From the NCBI GenBank assembly GCA_017448105.1, contig JAFSMC010000001.1:186001-250000 (forward strand): a DNA stretch of 64,000 nucleotides, written 5' to 3'. The first letter of the stretch is position 1. The number at the start of each line of letters is the position of its first letter. Origin of the DNA: a bacterium (GTDB taxonomy: Bacteria; Bacillota_I; Bacilli_A; Mycoplasmatales; Mycoplasmoidaceae). The notes under the pieces were generated by a model. That model did no database searches. It was not told the DNA's origin and worked only from the letters and a program-made list of their open reading frames with translations. Below are positions 14,495 through 25,940 of this stretch, one piece after another. The position numbers and the translations under genes were made by a program.

Positions 14495-15193
14495 ATGACA
14501 AAGAAAAAAAACATTTCTAAAAAACAAAATAAAGTTGTTTGTAAAAGAATTGAACCATCTTTATTATCAATAATAAAGAAATCAAATAAAGAAGCCGTCA
14601 CTATTTTAAAATTTATTAAGAAATTAGGTTTGAAATATGTCCATTATGATGTTATGGATGGTAAATTTGTTCCTAACACAGCCTTAAATACGCAATTTCT
14701 AAAAGAAATAAAAAAACTTGGTTTAAAAGCAACAGTTCATCTTATGGTTTTAAAACCACTGTGCTATTTAAAGAAATATTTCAAATTCAATGTAGAAGCT
14801 ATTACTTTTCATGTTGAACCATTAAATATAACAACAATTAAAAAATATCTTCTTGCTATTAAAAATCAAAAGATAAAATGCGGCATTGCAATTAAAATGG
14901 AAACTGATTTAAAAAAGTATACTAGTTTAAATCGATACCTTGATTACATCACAATCATGTCTGTACCACCAGGAAAATCTGGCCAAACTTATAACAACAA
15001 ATGTTTACACAATTTGAAAGTTGCTAAGAAATTTAAACAACATAATCCAAATTTAATTGTTCAAATAGATGGTGGTATTAATCTTGAAAATGCGAAGAAA
15101 AACTTTACCCTTGTTGATCATTTCATTATGGGTAGTTATTTCTTTAACAATTTAGAAAATATGAAAAAAGTTATTAAGTTAATTAAACAGTAA
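14495..15193 (+). CDS. rpe: Ribulose-phosphate 3-epimerase
   Basis: The 232-residue TIM-barrel enzyme interconverts ribulose 5-phosphate and xylulose 5-phosphate in the non-oxidative pentose phosphate pathway. It shows IEPSLLS, HYDVMDGKFVPN (metal and catalytic His/Asp), VHLMV, the phosphate loop MSVPPGKSGQ and QIDGGI with the second catalytic Asp. The N-terminus has a 17-residue Lys-rich extension before the first strand. It appears to be a single-gene unit, convergent with the membrane protein at 15183 with an 11-base overlap of their ends. Confidence 0.93.
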   Translation: MTKKKNISKKQNKVVCKRIEPSLLSIIKKSNKEAVTILKFIKKLGLKYVHYDVMDGKFVPNTALNTQFLKEIKKLGLKATVHLMVLKPLCYLKKYFKFNVEAITFHVEPLNITTIKKYLLAIKNQKIKCGIAIKMETDLKKYTSLNRYLDYITIMSVPPGKSGQTYNNKCLHNLKVAKKFKQHNPNLIVQIDGGINLENAKKNFTLVDHFIMGSYFFNNLENMKKVIKLIKQ

Positions 15194-16190
15194 CTGTAAT
15201 TTCTTTTTTAGAATGTTTTTTAATAGATTTGAAAATCAAGATAATTGCTAAGATAAGTGTTGAAGTTATCGCAAAGAAAATAATTAAATCACGTTTGTTT
15301 TTGTATTTTTTTAAGGTTGTCAATTCTTCATCGCTAACAATTTGTACAGCAAAGAAGGAATCGATTTGATTAGCTCTAACATAGTTAGTAACAATAAGAG
15401 AGATATGCAAAATGAAAGTGATGCCACCAATTACTGATGCAACAATTAACACGATAAATTGAATAGGACCACCACAAGAAAATAAGATATTACCATCAGT
15501 AACCTTGTTAAGGTCAATAGCACCAATAATTATTTTGCCATCTTGAAATTCAGTAGTGTTAATAATTAAAGCAACCAAATAGTTAATAGCAATAGTTAAA
15601 GCACAAAGAACATAAGATAAACCAGACATTCAATTAACATTAATGTAACCAGTTTTTAATCGTAAATATAGTTTTTTGATATTCTTTGTAACAATTTTTT
15701 CTTTGCTAAAGTCAACTACTTTTGCTTCAGCTCTAAAGTTTAAGTAATTGCTAATAGCAACAATTAATAAAGCAAACACTAAAATAGGCCAAGGCACTAA
15801 AACTAAAATAACTCAATTATTAATTTGGAGATTATTAATAATTCTGTAAGCAGCATATGAGCACAAACTAAAACAAATAAACATCATAACAATCCAGAAC
15901 ACAACTAAAGATTGGTAATATTTGAATTCTCTTAAATAGAATTTAGGAAAAGAAGCATAGTGTTCATTAACATTTGCTACTTTTTTAAAATCAGTTTCAA
16001 GTTTTGGTTGTTTTAATATTGTCTCACTAATTGATCTTGTAACATGTGGAACTCTTGCAGTAGTGTTTCTAAAAATACTTTCTTTATATTGAGAATCAAC
16101 TACTTCAAGTGATTCAAAAAGTTCCTTGTCATTATCAAGACCATTATTACGATTAAACGAGATAACTTTAGTTTTTAATGTTTCACTCAT
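15183..16190 (-). CDS. Membrane protein with four predicted segments, unknown
   Basis: The 335-residue product reads through several TGA codons. The N-terminal 90 residues are polar and cytoplasmic-like. A first pair of hydrophobic segments follows (about 100-150), then a 40-residue charged loop, and a second pair plus a C-terminal segment near 295-320 with a basic Lys-rich tail. I recognise no family. A TATAAT at 16216-16221 on the same strand lies 25 bases before the ATG. Neighbours are rpe and tatD and give no functional clue. Confidence 0.7.
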
Positions 16191-16215
16191 ACCACTTCGG
16201 TTCCCATTTTTATTT

Positions 16216-16221
16216 ATTATA
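16216..16221 (-). promoter_or_regulatory. -10 element for the 15183-16190 membrane gene
   Basis: A perfect TATAAT on the minus strand lies 25 bases upstream of ATG 16190, inside the 137-base tatD/membrane gene spacer. No clear -35 is seen. Confidence 0.4.
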
Positions 16222-16327
16222 TGTATGAAAAACAGTAAAAAATAAACATAAAAAGTAAATAATTAACAATTATTTAATATTTCCTTGAGCCTGAATAAAC
16301 ACTTAATCTATTAAAAAATAATGGCTT

Positions 16328-17095
16328 TTATTTGTTTACTTTTCAGTTAAAAAAGTTTAAACTGTTTTGTAAAATTGTTTGTTGTAGATTAGGTCTATTT
16401 AAAACTTTACTAATAAAATCAAATGTGTATTTAATATAAAGTGGGTGATTAGTTTTACCACGCACTGGCTCTGGCGCTAATCAAGGGCAATCAGTTTCAA
16501 GTAATAGTTTATCTAGTGGAGTAATTTTTAATGCTTGTACAACATCATTAGACTTTTTAAAGGTTGTTACCCCGCCAAAGGCTAAATAATAACCTCTCTC
16601 AATATACTTTCTAGCAATATCTTTGTTAGTTGTAAAACAATGAATTAAGATTTTTGTTTTAGCACTTTCGAGAATTTTCAAACAATCTTCATGAGCATCA
16701 CGAACATGAACAACAAGTGGTAAATCATATTTATTTGCTAAAGCAATTTGCTGCTTGAAAGCATCAATTTGCAATTGCTTATCATAACCACTATAGTGAT
16801 AATCCAAACCAGCTTCACCAATTGCTACAATATAGTCTTTGTTTTTACAATACAAATCTTCCAACAAATTAATTTGTTGTAAATTTTTAATATTTGATGG
16901 GTGAAAACCAATTGTTGCTCTGATTGTATTGGGAAATTGTTTAGCTTGTTTAACTGCAAGCAAGCTATCTTCATAATTTGTCCCAACAACATTAAAAATA
17001 ATGCTATTTTTTTCGCATTCTTTTACCACTTTAGCAAATGTTTGGTTTAAAGGGTCCAAATTAGTATGAGCATGTGTATCATAGTACTTAATCAT
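16328..17095 (-). CDS. tatD: TatD-family metal-dependent deoxyribonuclease
   Basis: The 255-residue TIM-barrel hydrolase has all the family metal ligands: YDTHAHTNL (HxH), the Glu of IGEAGLDY, His in VVHVRDA, His in LIHCF and Asp in LLLETDCPWLAP (TGA Trp). Family members act as 3'-exonucleases or endonucleases on DNA, and roles in DNA repair and RNA quality control have been proposed. Length is normal. The C-terminal part runs past the TGA at 16481 to a TAA at 16328. Confidence 0.92.
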
Positions 17096-17195
17096 AGTAT
17101 TTTAATTAGACTATATTTTTTGATTATTTAGACAATAAATATTACCTAATAATATCACATAGGAATATCAATATATAAATTGAAATAATTGCTTG

Positions 17196-17204
17196 TGGTA
17201 TAAT
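17196..17204 (+). promoter_or_regulatory. Extended -10 promoter of the lipoprotein/ABC operon
   Basis: TGGTATAAT (TGn plus a perfect -10) lies 24 bases before the lipoprotein ATG at 17229. No -35 is seen at standard spacing, which fits an extended -10 promoter. Confidence 0.6.
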
Positions 17205-17228
17205 CAACTAACATAAAATGAGACAATC

Positions 17229-18116
17229 ATGAGAAAAAATAGCTTAAAAATAGCATTTGCTTCATTATTAGGTTGTGGTTTGACTATATGCCCAACTATT
17301 TTATTGACTACAAGTTGTGTATCTAATAGCAACATTATGAGTCTTATTACTTTTAAGAATATCTATGATTATAGAGAAAGACAAGAAGGAAATTTATCAT
17401 TTGAAACAAAATATTTTAAGCATGATGATATTTTGTATGGCAACAAAACAATCTGTGATGGTAATTACATTTTGTTTGTTTCTTCAACTAATGACAAGAC
17501 TGCATGACAAGAATGAAATATTGATACAAACATTGACAAGACAATGAACAGTTTTGTTGATTCCCCAATCTACAAATATGCTTTTAAAGATTTTGTTGAT
17601 ATTGAACATATTGAATTAAAAAAGAATGTAAACAATGTCTCATTACTTTTCTACATTGACATCCATAATTTACCAAAAGTTGTTGATCATAAAGGCAAAC
17701 AAGTCAGCATCTATATAGAAGAAAATGGTGACGAAATTGAACATACAGATGTTTCACCATTTGAAAAGTGAGATAATAAAACATTTAATGCAACTTTAAG
17801 AAAGAATCCAGACTGAATTTCATCAAACGATAAAAATGAAAAAGAATTTTCAACTTCATCTTATAAAAATCAATATATTCGTCATGACCAAAATGCTAAA
17901 AACTATCGTGATTTCATTGCAAGAGCACAACTTTTATATCCAACTAATGAAACAAGAAAAGAAACATTTACGGAAAAAACTGCATGTGCTTTCTTTGCTA
18001 ATGGTAAATTACAAAACATTGACACAATAACTTCTGATTACTGAACGAACAACTTTATAAAAAGCTTTAAAATTAGCTATTGTGATTTTGAAAATCAAGA
18101 AAAGAAACAAGATTAA
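17229..18116 (+). CDS. Lipoprotein of an ABC operon
   Basis: The 295-residue product has a signal peptide with basic residues, a hydrophobic core and a lipobox LLTTSC with Cys30 as the predicted lipid-modified residue, so it should be anchored on the outer face of the membrane. The mature part is polar, rich in Asn, Lys and Asp, and I do not recognise its fold. Five or more Trp codons are TGA. Its stop overlaps the first permease's ATG (TAATG). As first gene before two permeases and an ABC ATPase it may be an accessory or substrate-contacting subunit; that role is inference. Confidence 0.8.
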
Positions 18117-20203
18117 TGTATGTTGCAAACGAACAAGACATAATAAAAACTGATTTACATATTTTTTCTAAATATTTCACTTTTTTATTTAATGACACGA
18201 TCAAAAAAAGATCTATTCTTATAACCTGATTAACTTATCTTGTTTTTACTTTTTCTTTTGTATTTATTGTTCCATTTTTAGTGCATCTTAATATCTTGGA
18301 TATTTGAGCAAACACTTTATTTGTGTTTTGTCAAAGTTTATTAAATGTTATTATTGCTATTTTTACTGGCGTTCTAGCAATTAACATTATTAAGTTTCCT
18401 AACAAAAATACAACTTCACTTATAGTGTCTGCTAAACCAATATCACGTTTAAAGATGGTTTTTTGCAGATTTTTGTTGTTTTTTGTTATCTGTATTATTG
18501 TTAATCTTTCAGCATCAGTCATCACATTTCTAAGCTTACTTATACCAAAATTTGACAAACAATATATTTTAAGTTTCTTTTGTTCAATGATTATTGGCAA
18601 TCTTATTAATTTTGGTTTCTATGGAACAATAGCTATTATTGCTACATTAATTTTTAATAAAAACACCATTATTTTATTTAATGTCATATTAAATGTTATT
18701 CTTTTCATTTGACAAACAATTACATTATTCGCAATTAAAATACCTATCTTACAAGCACTTGATAACAATATTTATCCTGAAACGATTTCAATTATTCAAA
18801 GAAAGAAGGATGAAAAAAATGAATTCACTAGTGAATATGAAGTTAAACAAATGGTTAGATTTGAAATACAAGCTTCAAAAGAAAAAATATCTGACTTTAT
18901 TAAAAAAGCAACTAATGAAGAAATAAAAAACTATTGACAAGCACAGCAAGACAATGATTTAAATAGAAAGTTAAATGTAATAGATATTGGTAGCCAACTT
19001 ACCATAACATATGACAGTTTCGGCTTGCAAAAATTATTAGACCAAAAAGCTCATAAAACTTTTGGTATTTCTAAGTTTCATGACTATAATCTGACATCAA
19101 CTGCAAGTCCTGAAATTTTGTCATCAAAAGAAAGCATTGATTGACTTTATGTTGATGAAAAAAAATTAAACAGTGATGAATTAATTTATAAAGATTTAAT
19201 TTGTCCTAATGTGGTGTGTTTTTTTGGTGATGGATCATCATCAGTAACTAGTGTTATTAAAAAACTAGCATTTGTTGACTTTTCTATTGGCACAGTGTGA
19301 TCATCTAATTCTAAACAAACTAACTATGTAACATTCCCCAGTGACAAATGAAAACAATATAGTGATGGGTTTGATGAAATGTACAACAATATTTTTATTA
19401 ATTGTGACAAATTAAAAACTAAAGATAATGCAGACAACTATTTTACTAAATCAAACAATCTAGATATTGATTGATCAAACAGAACGAACAGTCCTAAATA
19501 TTATGAGTTGATATGATATTGTTTGGCAAAGGAACCAAGAGACATTATTTCATCTGATTCATGGCATGGAGATAAAGCTAACCAAAAAACTTTTGAAGTT
19601 AATGCTCTTGAAGATTTAAATACAAGATTCATTCAATTTAAACATTATGTTTATTGAAAACTAATTGCTGAACAAAAAGATATGCTATTGCATCCAACTA
19701 ATGTTGAACTAACATTTATTAAAGAACAAAAAGAACAATATAAGTCTATTTTTGACTTCCAACTTAATGATGAACACAATGAAACATGATATGTTAAAGC
19801 TAGTCCAGATTTAGCAGCAAATACATCAACTTTGTTTGAAGAAGGTACTCAAACGCCAGCATTATTCCTAATAAAACTTGCAAAAGGTCAAACATATGAA
19901 AAATATAAAAGACAAAGTCTTATTTATAAAAATTGTGTCGCTACTAATGAATTACATTTATTCGATAGCATAGATAAATTTCAATGTTCCAATAATCACC
20001 GTGGTCAACACTATGTAATTCAACAAACATATGTTCCATGAATTGCAACACAAGAGTCTTATTATGGACATAACCTGGGTCTATTCTTCTATGAATCAAA
20101 ACCAAGATTTGATTTTTCAGCTTGTTGTTTAGTTTGAAGTTTAATATCTTTGGCATTATATACAATTGGTTTTGTTGCATACCAAAGGTATGATATAAAA
20201 TAG
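18116..20203 (+). CDS. ABC-2-like permease with large external domain (1)
   Basis: The 695-residue protein has about five membrane segments in the first 210 residues (near 33-56, 68-92, 115-143, 150-180, 184-208), then some 450 mostly polar residues and a last segment near 668-690. Such a large domain between the last two segments would face outside. The N-terminal block shares the pattern SLIVSAKPISR with QLVVFSKPIKR of the second permease downstream, so the two are paralogues and probably form a heterodimer with the ATPase between them. No substrate can be named. TGA Trp codons are frequent. It starts within the lipoprotein stop codon. Confidence 0.75.
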
Positions 20204-20221
20204 AGTAAGTGTGGTAGCAAA

Positions 20222-21214
20222 ATGAGATGACAAAATGCCAAAAAAGACATAATAAATTTTAATAATCTTCCTACAAAAAAGAAGCCGATTCTTTATATAC
20301 GAAACCTCTACAAAAAATATACTTTTAAGAAAAGACCAATCATTAATGGGATATCTTTTGATGTTTTCAAGGGACAAATCCATGCTTTTATTGGTGCTAA
20401 TGGAGCAGGAAAAACTACCACAATTAAATCAATCATTGGTGCTTATTCACAATGAAGCGGAACAGTTTTAATTAATGGAATTAAAAATACTAAAGCTCAT
20501 GCAAAAAAATATTTAGGATATATTCCTGAATATACCAATTTCCCTAAAAAAATTACTTGTTACAAATACTTATTTTGAATGGCGAGACTTTCAGGACTAG
20601 GATGTATAGAAGCTAAATTTAAAGTCAAACAAATGTTAGACCAATACAACTTAACCAAATTAGCTTATAAAAGCATTGCTTCTTTATCATCTGGTCAAAA
20701 GAAACAAATTCTAATTATCCAAGCAACAATTCATAATCCAGATATTATTATCATGGATGAGCCAACTACTAATCTTGATCCGAAAGCAAGAATTAACTTC
20801 TTTGATTTACTATTAAAACTTAAAAAGCAAAATAAAGCTATCTTTATTTCATCGCACAATTTAAGTGAACTTAACCAATATGCTGACTCAGTAACCATTT
20901 TAGATGGTGGAAGAATTATTTTCTCTGGTTCGATTACAAAATTAATTAAAATGTACCAAATAAATGAATATGAAGTTAAATCTAGTGACAACAAAAAATT
21001 AATATCAATACTAAAACAACAAAAAATTAAATATAAAGTGTCTCATAATTTTCAAATCTTAACTGTTAATTTTTCTAACAGTAAAAAAGTTCATGCTTTC
21101 TTACAAAAAATTAAGAAAACTAAAATTATTTTGACTCACTTTGTCCAAAAAACTATTACTTTGGATGATATATATAGCAAACTAATTAAATTTGGTTCTA
21201 GTGACACAATGTAA
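20222..21214 (+). CDS. ABC transporter ATP-binding protein
   Basis: The 330-residue protein is a single nucleotide-binding domain with Walker A GANGAGKTTT, signature LSSGQ, Walker B IIIMDEPTTNLD and the switch His in SSHNLSEL. The C-terminal 100 residues resemble the accessory domain of ABC-2/drug-exporter ATPases (CcmA/NatA type). It lies between two paralogous permeases and should energise their heterodimer at the cytoplasmic side. The ATG at 20222 is the first in frame after the previous stop and precedes the conserved LYIRNLYKKY. Export of a lipid, peptide or surface component is more likely than uptake, because there is no classical binding protein. Confidence 0.9.
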
Positions 21215-21234
21215 GAGAATAACTATTCAGAACA

Positions 21235-23184
21235 ATGAGTAAAATGTATCTGCAAACACAAGTTAAACAAAAAAGTGCAACAACTATACACTGGTTGTAT
21301 GTTGCAAATAATTTTATTAAAACACCTAGTAATTTTATTCCAATCATTCTATATATTCTTTACTTATCAAGTATTTTGCTCATTATCCCTAAATTCTTAG
21401 CAACTAGTCCTCTATATATCTGAAATAACAGCAATTTCAATATGAAAATCTTTAATCTTACTTTTATTTCTTTAATTTGTGGCACTGCTGCATCTAATAT
21501 TTTTTGTATTCGCAAAAATGATGTAGTTCAATTAGTTGTTTTTTCAAAACCAATAAAAAGAAATTCAATTATTTTAAACAAAATAGTGTTTTATTTTTTA
21601 GTTATGTCTATCTATATTTTAGTAATTGTTGGGATTGGTGCCTTAATCCCATTAATCTTTGGCTGACATGACCACACTAAAAATGTTATCGGCATCAAAC
21701 CCGATGATTACACATCATTATTGTTATCTTTATTCGTTGGTAATTGCATTTGTAGTCTTGTATTTATTGCTTTTGGTATCTTAATAGGAATGAAGCATAG
21801 CACTACCATCACAATGGTAATGTCGTTGCTTATTGCTTCAGCATTCAATTTCTTTAATTTTGTTTTTCCATACATGTCATCAAAAGCAGAAGACTATCTG
21901 CAAAATAAATATTGAACATCAATTAATTCTTATGCAATCAATACTTTAGAACAATACCAAAATATTGATGCGTCGAACAATGATTCTATCAATGTTTGTA
22001 CTTTATGGTCAAATGAAGACAACCTCGATCCAATAATAGTGCAAAAAGAAACTGAAAATAATAGCAATGAGCAAATTTTTGGTTATTTTGACATTGGCAA
22101 TCAATTATCACAATTATTCCATTGTTTCCCATCTGAAAATGTGGCAAAACAAGCAAAAAAACTATCTAGTTTTGGTGGCGACTCTACTACTTATAAATAT
22201 TCAATCAAAGAAAATAATGTTTTTACAAATAATAAAACCCCTTTATTCTTCTATGATCTAGTCTCAACCCAAGGTTTAGACATACCAACAATTAGTTTGT
22301 TGGGCATAAACTTAAATGAAACTCAACAAGTTCTGGAAATGAATAATATTAATCCAAACTTTGTTTCTGTAATATCAAAAAATTTGTCTTCCTTATATTC
22401 AAATAATCAATATATCATTAATGAAATATTTAATAAGTTTGATCATTGTTTTTTAACCATTTATGACTTGAAACAAAATTTTATTGACAACAATTTAATG
22501 TCTATTATGAATCTTTTTATTGATAAGATGGTGGAAGAAATACTACTTAAACCATCATTAACAGCAAATAGAAAGGATTGAAGTTATTTTAGCTGAGGAA
22601 ATTTTATTTGAACAATGCTATCCAGAAGCCAACTTGATAGTTATGAGACAAATAATTTGATCATCCCTCAAGATAAAATTGAACAATTCAAACAGCTAAG
22701 ACATGTGTTATTTAATGCAGCCAATGGCATTGATAATGCTAGTGATACAGATCGTTTACTAGCAATTGGTCATTTCCAATTGGGTTTCTTTGTGTGTCTA
22801 ATGCAAAAACAAAAACAAATCTTAGATGGCTTTTTTGAAAATGAAGATAAAACCGCTAGTTATCCATATACATCTGAACAAATTCGTAACTTCTTTAGCA
22901 AAGCCATTAGCACTAATGAAATTTATGATATTAATTTTTTACTATCTCAATTAGTATCTAAAGCTTTACCATTAATCAATCCACAAAATGCTAAAAATCA
23001 AGATCAATATTATTTACATATGCCTTTTTATAAACTTTCATATTGTGAATCTATTAATCAATTACATGAATATGAAGTAAAAGATTTCTTTGCAACTCAA
23101 ACATTAGTTATTATTTGAGCAGCTGCAAGTGCTCTTATGGTTACTATTGCTTTGTGTATTTATTGAAAGACCGATATTGTCTAA
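21235..23184 (+). CDS. ABC-2-like permease with large external domain (2)
   Basis: The 649-residue protein mirrors the first permease: hydrophobic segments near 35-55, 72-88, 108-142, 160-185 and 192-212, a polar region of about 400 residues that is probably extracellular, and one C-terminal segment at about 622-642. The shared VFSKPIKR pattern supports duplication from a common ancestor. It starts 20 bases after the ATPase. Its stop (23182-23184) directly abuts the stop of the convergent gene at 23185. Confidence 0.75.
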
Positions 23185-23607
23185 TTATCTTGTAAAGACA
23201 ATGTCATCATTTTTTAAATTTAAAAAAACAGACTTATCTTTTTCAAAAATTCAAACATTATAAAAGTCATCAGATTGTAATAAATTATTTAATTTTGGAT
23301 AAAAACTAATAATTTTGTTAGTTGAAGAATCTGTAACAACAATATCACAATTATGAGTTTTAATTTTTTGAATATTTTTCACAATATATTGTCCTTGTTG
23401 ATGATAAAGAAAGAAAACCATATTATTAATGACCCATTTATCATTAAAACCTTCTTTTTTTACATATAAATCATCTCATGTTTTAACACGACAAATCTTA
23501 ATATTTGTTTCTTTGCCATTGATATGTAAATTACGACGAAAAAAAATATTTTTTCTAATTTCAGAATTAAAAAGCGCCTTATTTAATCATCTTTGTTTAT
23601 TGAACAT
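23185..23607 (-). CDS. DUF192-like small protein
   Basis: The 140-residue frame is only visible with TGA read as Trp (three sites). The order of features resembles DUF192 proteins: an early RVKTW segment, then WVINNMVFFL in the place of the GMLFVF motif, a strand NCDIVVTDSSTNKII resembling the LDIIFID..G motif, and a late VWIFEKD...LKNDDIV resembling the final GD-V motif. The usual central WMKNT is missing, so the assignment is tentative. DUF192 has no firmly established role. The gene stands alone, with its stop abutting the permease stop, and is divergent from the 23665 gene. Confidence 0.55.
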
Positions 23608-23646
23608 ATTAAATCTTAAGGTAAGTTACTATGATAAATTACTACT

Positions 23647-23652
23647 TATAAT
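23647..23652 (+). promoter_or_regulatory. -10 element for the 23665-uvrC unit
   Basis: A perfect TATAAT lies 12 bases before ATG 23665, allowing a leader of only about five bases. No ribosome site is seen. Confidence 0.45.
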
Positions 23653-23664
23653 TATCAATATTAT

Positions 23665-24342
23665 ATGGATGCTAAGTTTCTAAACAAAGATATTTTTTTT
23701 ACTCGCTCTCATAGTAAAACTTTTTTTGACGAATATATGCCAAAAATGAGCCGCCGTCTTAATTTGCACAATGTTTTTAGTACAAATAAACAAATATTAA
23801 CTAACTATTTCAGCATTAAAGAAAGACAAGATTTTTTAGCTTATCGTTTTTATTTACTAAAACAATGAATAAGTAAAAATGAAAAATATACTCCTGAATA
23901 TGTTAAAAAACTTGATCTTTTAATAAATAAGTTACATTTATGAAACGAATTAAATAGTTTTGAAAGACAATGAATTCTTGATGTTAATGATATTGTCTTT
24001 GCAAAAACTAGAAATCTAAAAAGTTTAATTGTTGATTTTGAAACCAACAGAAAAGAAATAGTTGTTTTCAAATATGACAATATTCAATTTTCCTTTGCAT
24101 CAAAGAAGAATAAAGAAAAAGTTATTTCATATTGTACAATGTATATTTCAAATCAAAGATTGGTTATTATTAAAGGAGTGGAAAACTTTAATCTTAATTG
24201 AAAACAAATCAAATCATACCATTTTTCTACTCAAAAAATTTGTATTACAACTAATACTGATAGTAAGTTTTATTTATCATCAAATAATAACTATGTCTTG
24301 CATACTAGTTTTTGCCGTATTTTTGAAATAATTAAAAAATAA
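23665..24342 (+). CDS. Unknown protein upstream of uvrC
   Basis: The 225-residue product is basic and soluble-looking. The C-terminal half has alternating hydrophobic strands (YCTMYISNQRLVII, then WKQIKSYHF and KICITTNTDSKFYL) reminiscent of small PH/GRAM-like beta domains that begin with a 'TnqRLiii' strand; this resemblance is weak and by eye only. uvrC starts one base after its stop, so the two are co-transcribed. TGA encodes Trp at four or more sites. Confidence 0.65.
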
Positions 24343-24343
24343 A

Positions 24344-25939
24344 ATGAATAATGCTCTAAGTTTTAAATTAAAAAATTTACCTCATAAACCTGGTTGTTAC
24401 TTATGAAAAAATAACAAAAATGAGATTATTTATGTCGGCAAGGCTATAAATCTATACAAGAGATGTCATCAATATTTTGACAAACCACATGATTACAAAA
24501 CAATGAGATTAATTCAAGACATTTCTGATCTTGATTTTATTGTTGTAGGAACTGAAAATGAAGCTTTAATTCTTGAAAATCAGTTAATTAAGAAACACAG
24601 ACCAAAATATAACATTCTTTTGAAAGACTCACAAGGATATCCATATTTTGTTTTGACAAATCACAAACATCCACAACTAAAATATACATATTTTACTAAT
24701 CGTTATAAGGGAAAATATTATGGACCTTTAGCAGCAAAAACTTTCGAAAAGAAAGAATTAAAAAATTTAATTGACAATTTATTTCCATTGCGCAAATGCA
24801 ATCAAATCCCTAAGAAAAAATGTTTATATTATGATATCGGTCAATGTCTTGGACCTTGTATTAAAAAAATTGATCTTAATGTTTATGATGATATTAAAAA
24901 AAGTATTAATAACTTCTTTACTGGTAAAGCAAACAATATTATTAAACAATTAAAGGCAAAAGAACAACAAGCAGTAAAGAAATTACATTTTGAAGAAGCA
25001 AATAGAATTAAAAAAACTTTATCAAGTATTGCTGAATTTAAAAAATATCAAACTATTGATCTAAATGCAAAAACAAATATAGATGTTTTAGGGTTTGTTA
25101 GTCAAGATAACTTACTATTTATTAATCTTTTTACTTATATCAATGGTAAATTAATTGCTAAAGTCCAAGAAACATATGAATATTTCTTTGATTTAGATGA
25201 TGCAATTACTAATTGATTAATTCAATATTACTTGACTAACCAAAATAAACCAAAAATCTTATATATAAACTTACCGCAAAAAATAATCAAACAATTAAAC
25301 CAAATCTTTGGTTTTAAAATTATGGTACCTAAGAAAGGCAAAAAGAAACAAATACTACAAAATGCAATTGATAACTCTTATGAATATAGCAAAAGCAACT
25401 ATTTAGCATATCAAGTAAAATGTGAAACAAGATTAGTGGCTTTAGAACAATTAAAAATGCTTTTAGGCATTGATTGTGTTGATCATATAGTTGCTTTTGA
25501 CATTTCTAATTTGTTTTCTGCTAATACAGTAGCTGGAATGATTTCTGTAGTTAATGGCAGCTTTGATAAGAGCTCATTTAGAAAATATGTCTTAGATAAA
25601 GATATTACTTCTGACTATGAAGCAATGAAAAGTGTTCTAACAAGATATTTAACAAAAAATAGAGATAAATTGCCAGACTTAATTATTCTTGATGGTGGTA
25701 AAATTCAAGTTAATGTTGGTCTTGAAATATGCCAAAAACTGGGTATCCATAATTGTGCAATTATGGGTCTAGTTAAAAATAACAAACATCAAACTAATGC
25801 AATTTTCTATAAGAATAAAACAATAAAGCTTGATCATAAATCACCACTTTATAATTTTTTAGCTAATATTCAAAACAAAGTTCACCAATATGCTATTTCT
25901 TTCTTTAGAAAGAGACATCGCAAATCTTTCTTTGCTTAA
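24344..25939 (+). CDS. uvrC: Excinuclease ABC subunit C, lacking HhH domain
   Basis: The 531-residue protein is the dual-incision nuclease of nucleotide excision repair. The N-terminal GIY-YIG domain has PGCYLW (16-21), YVGKA (30-34) and the Glu of ENEALILENQLIK. It continues with the Cys-containing CLYYDIGQCLGPC and a UVR helix pair around LHFEEANRIKK, which binds UvrB. The RNase H-like C-nuclease has IVAFDISN, LIILDGGKIQV and HQYAISFFRKRH. It then ends at KSFFA, so the tandem helix-hairpin-helix domain that normally completes the family at about 590-610 residues is absent. It is convergent with rlmB. Confidence 0.95.
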
Positions 25940-25940
25940 T

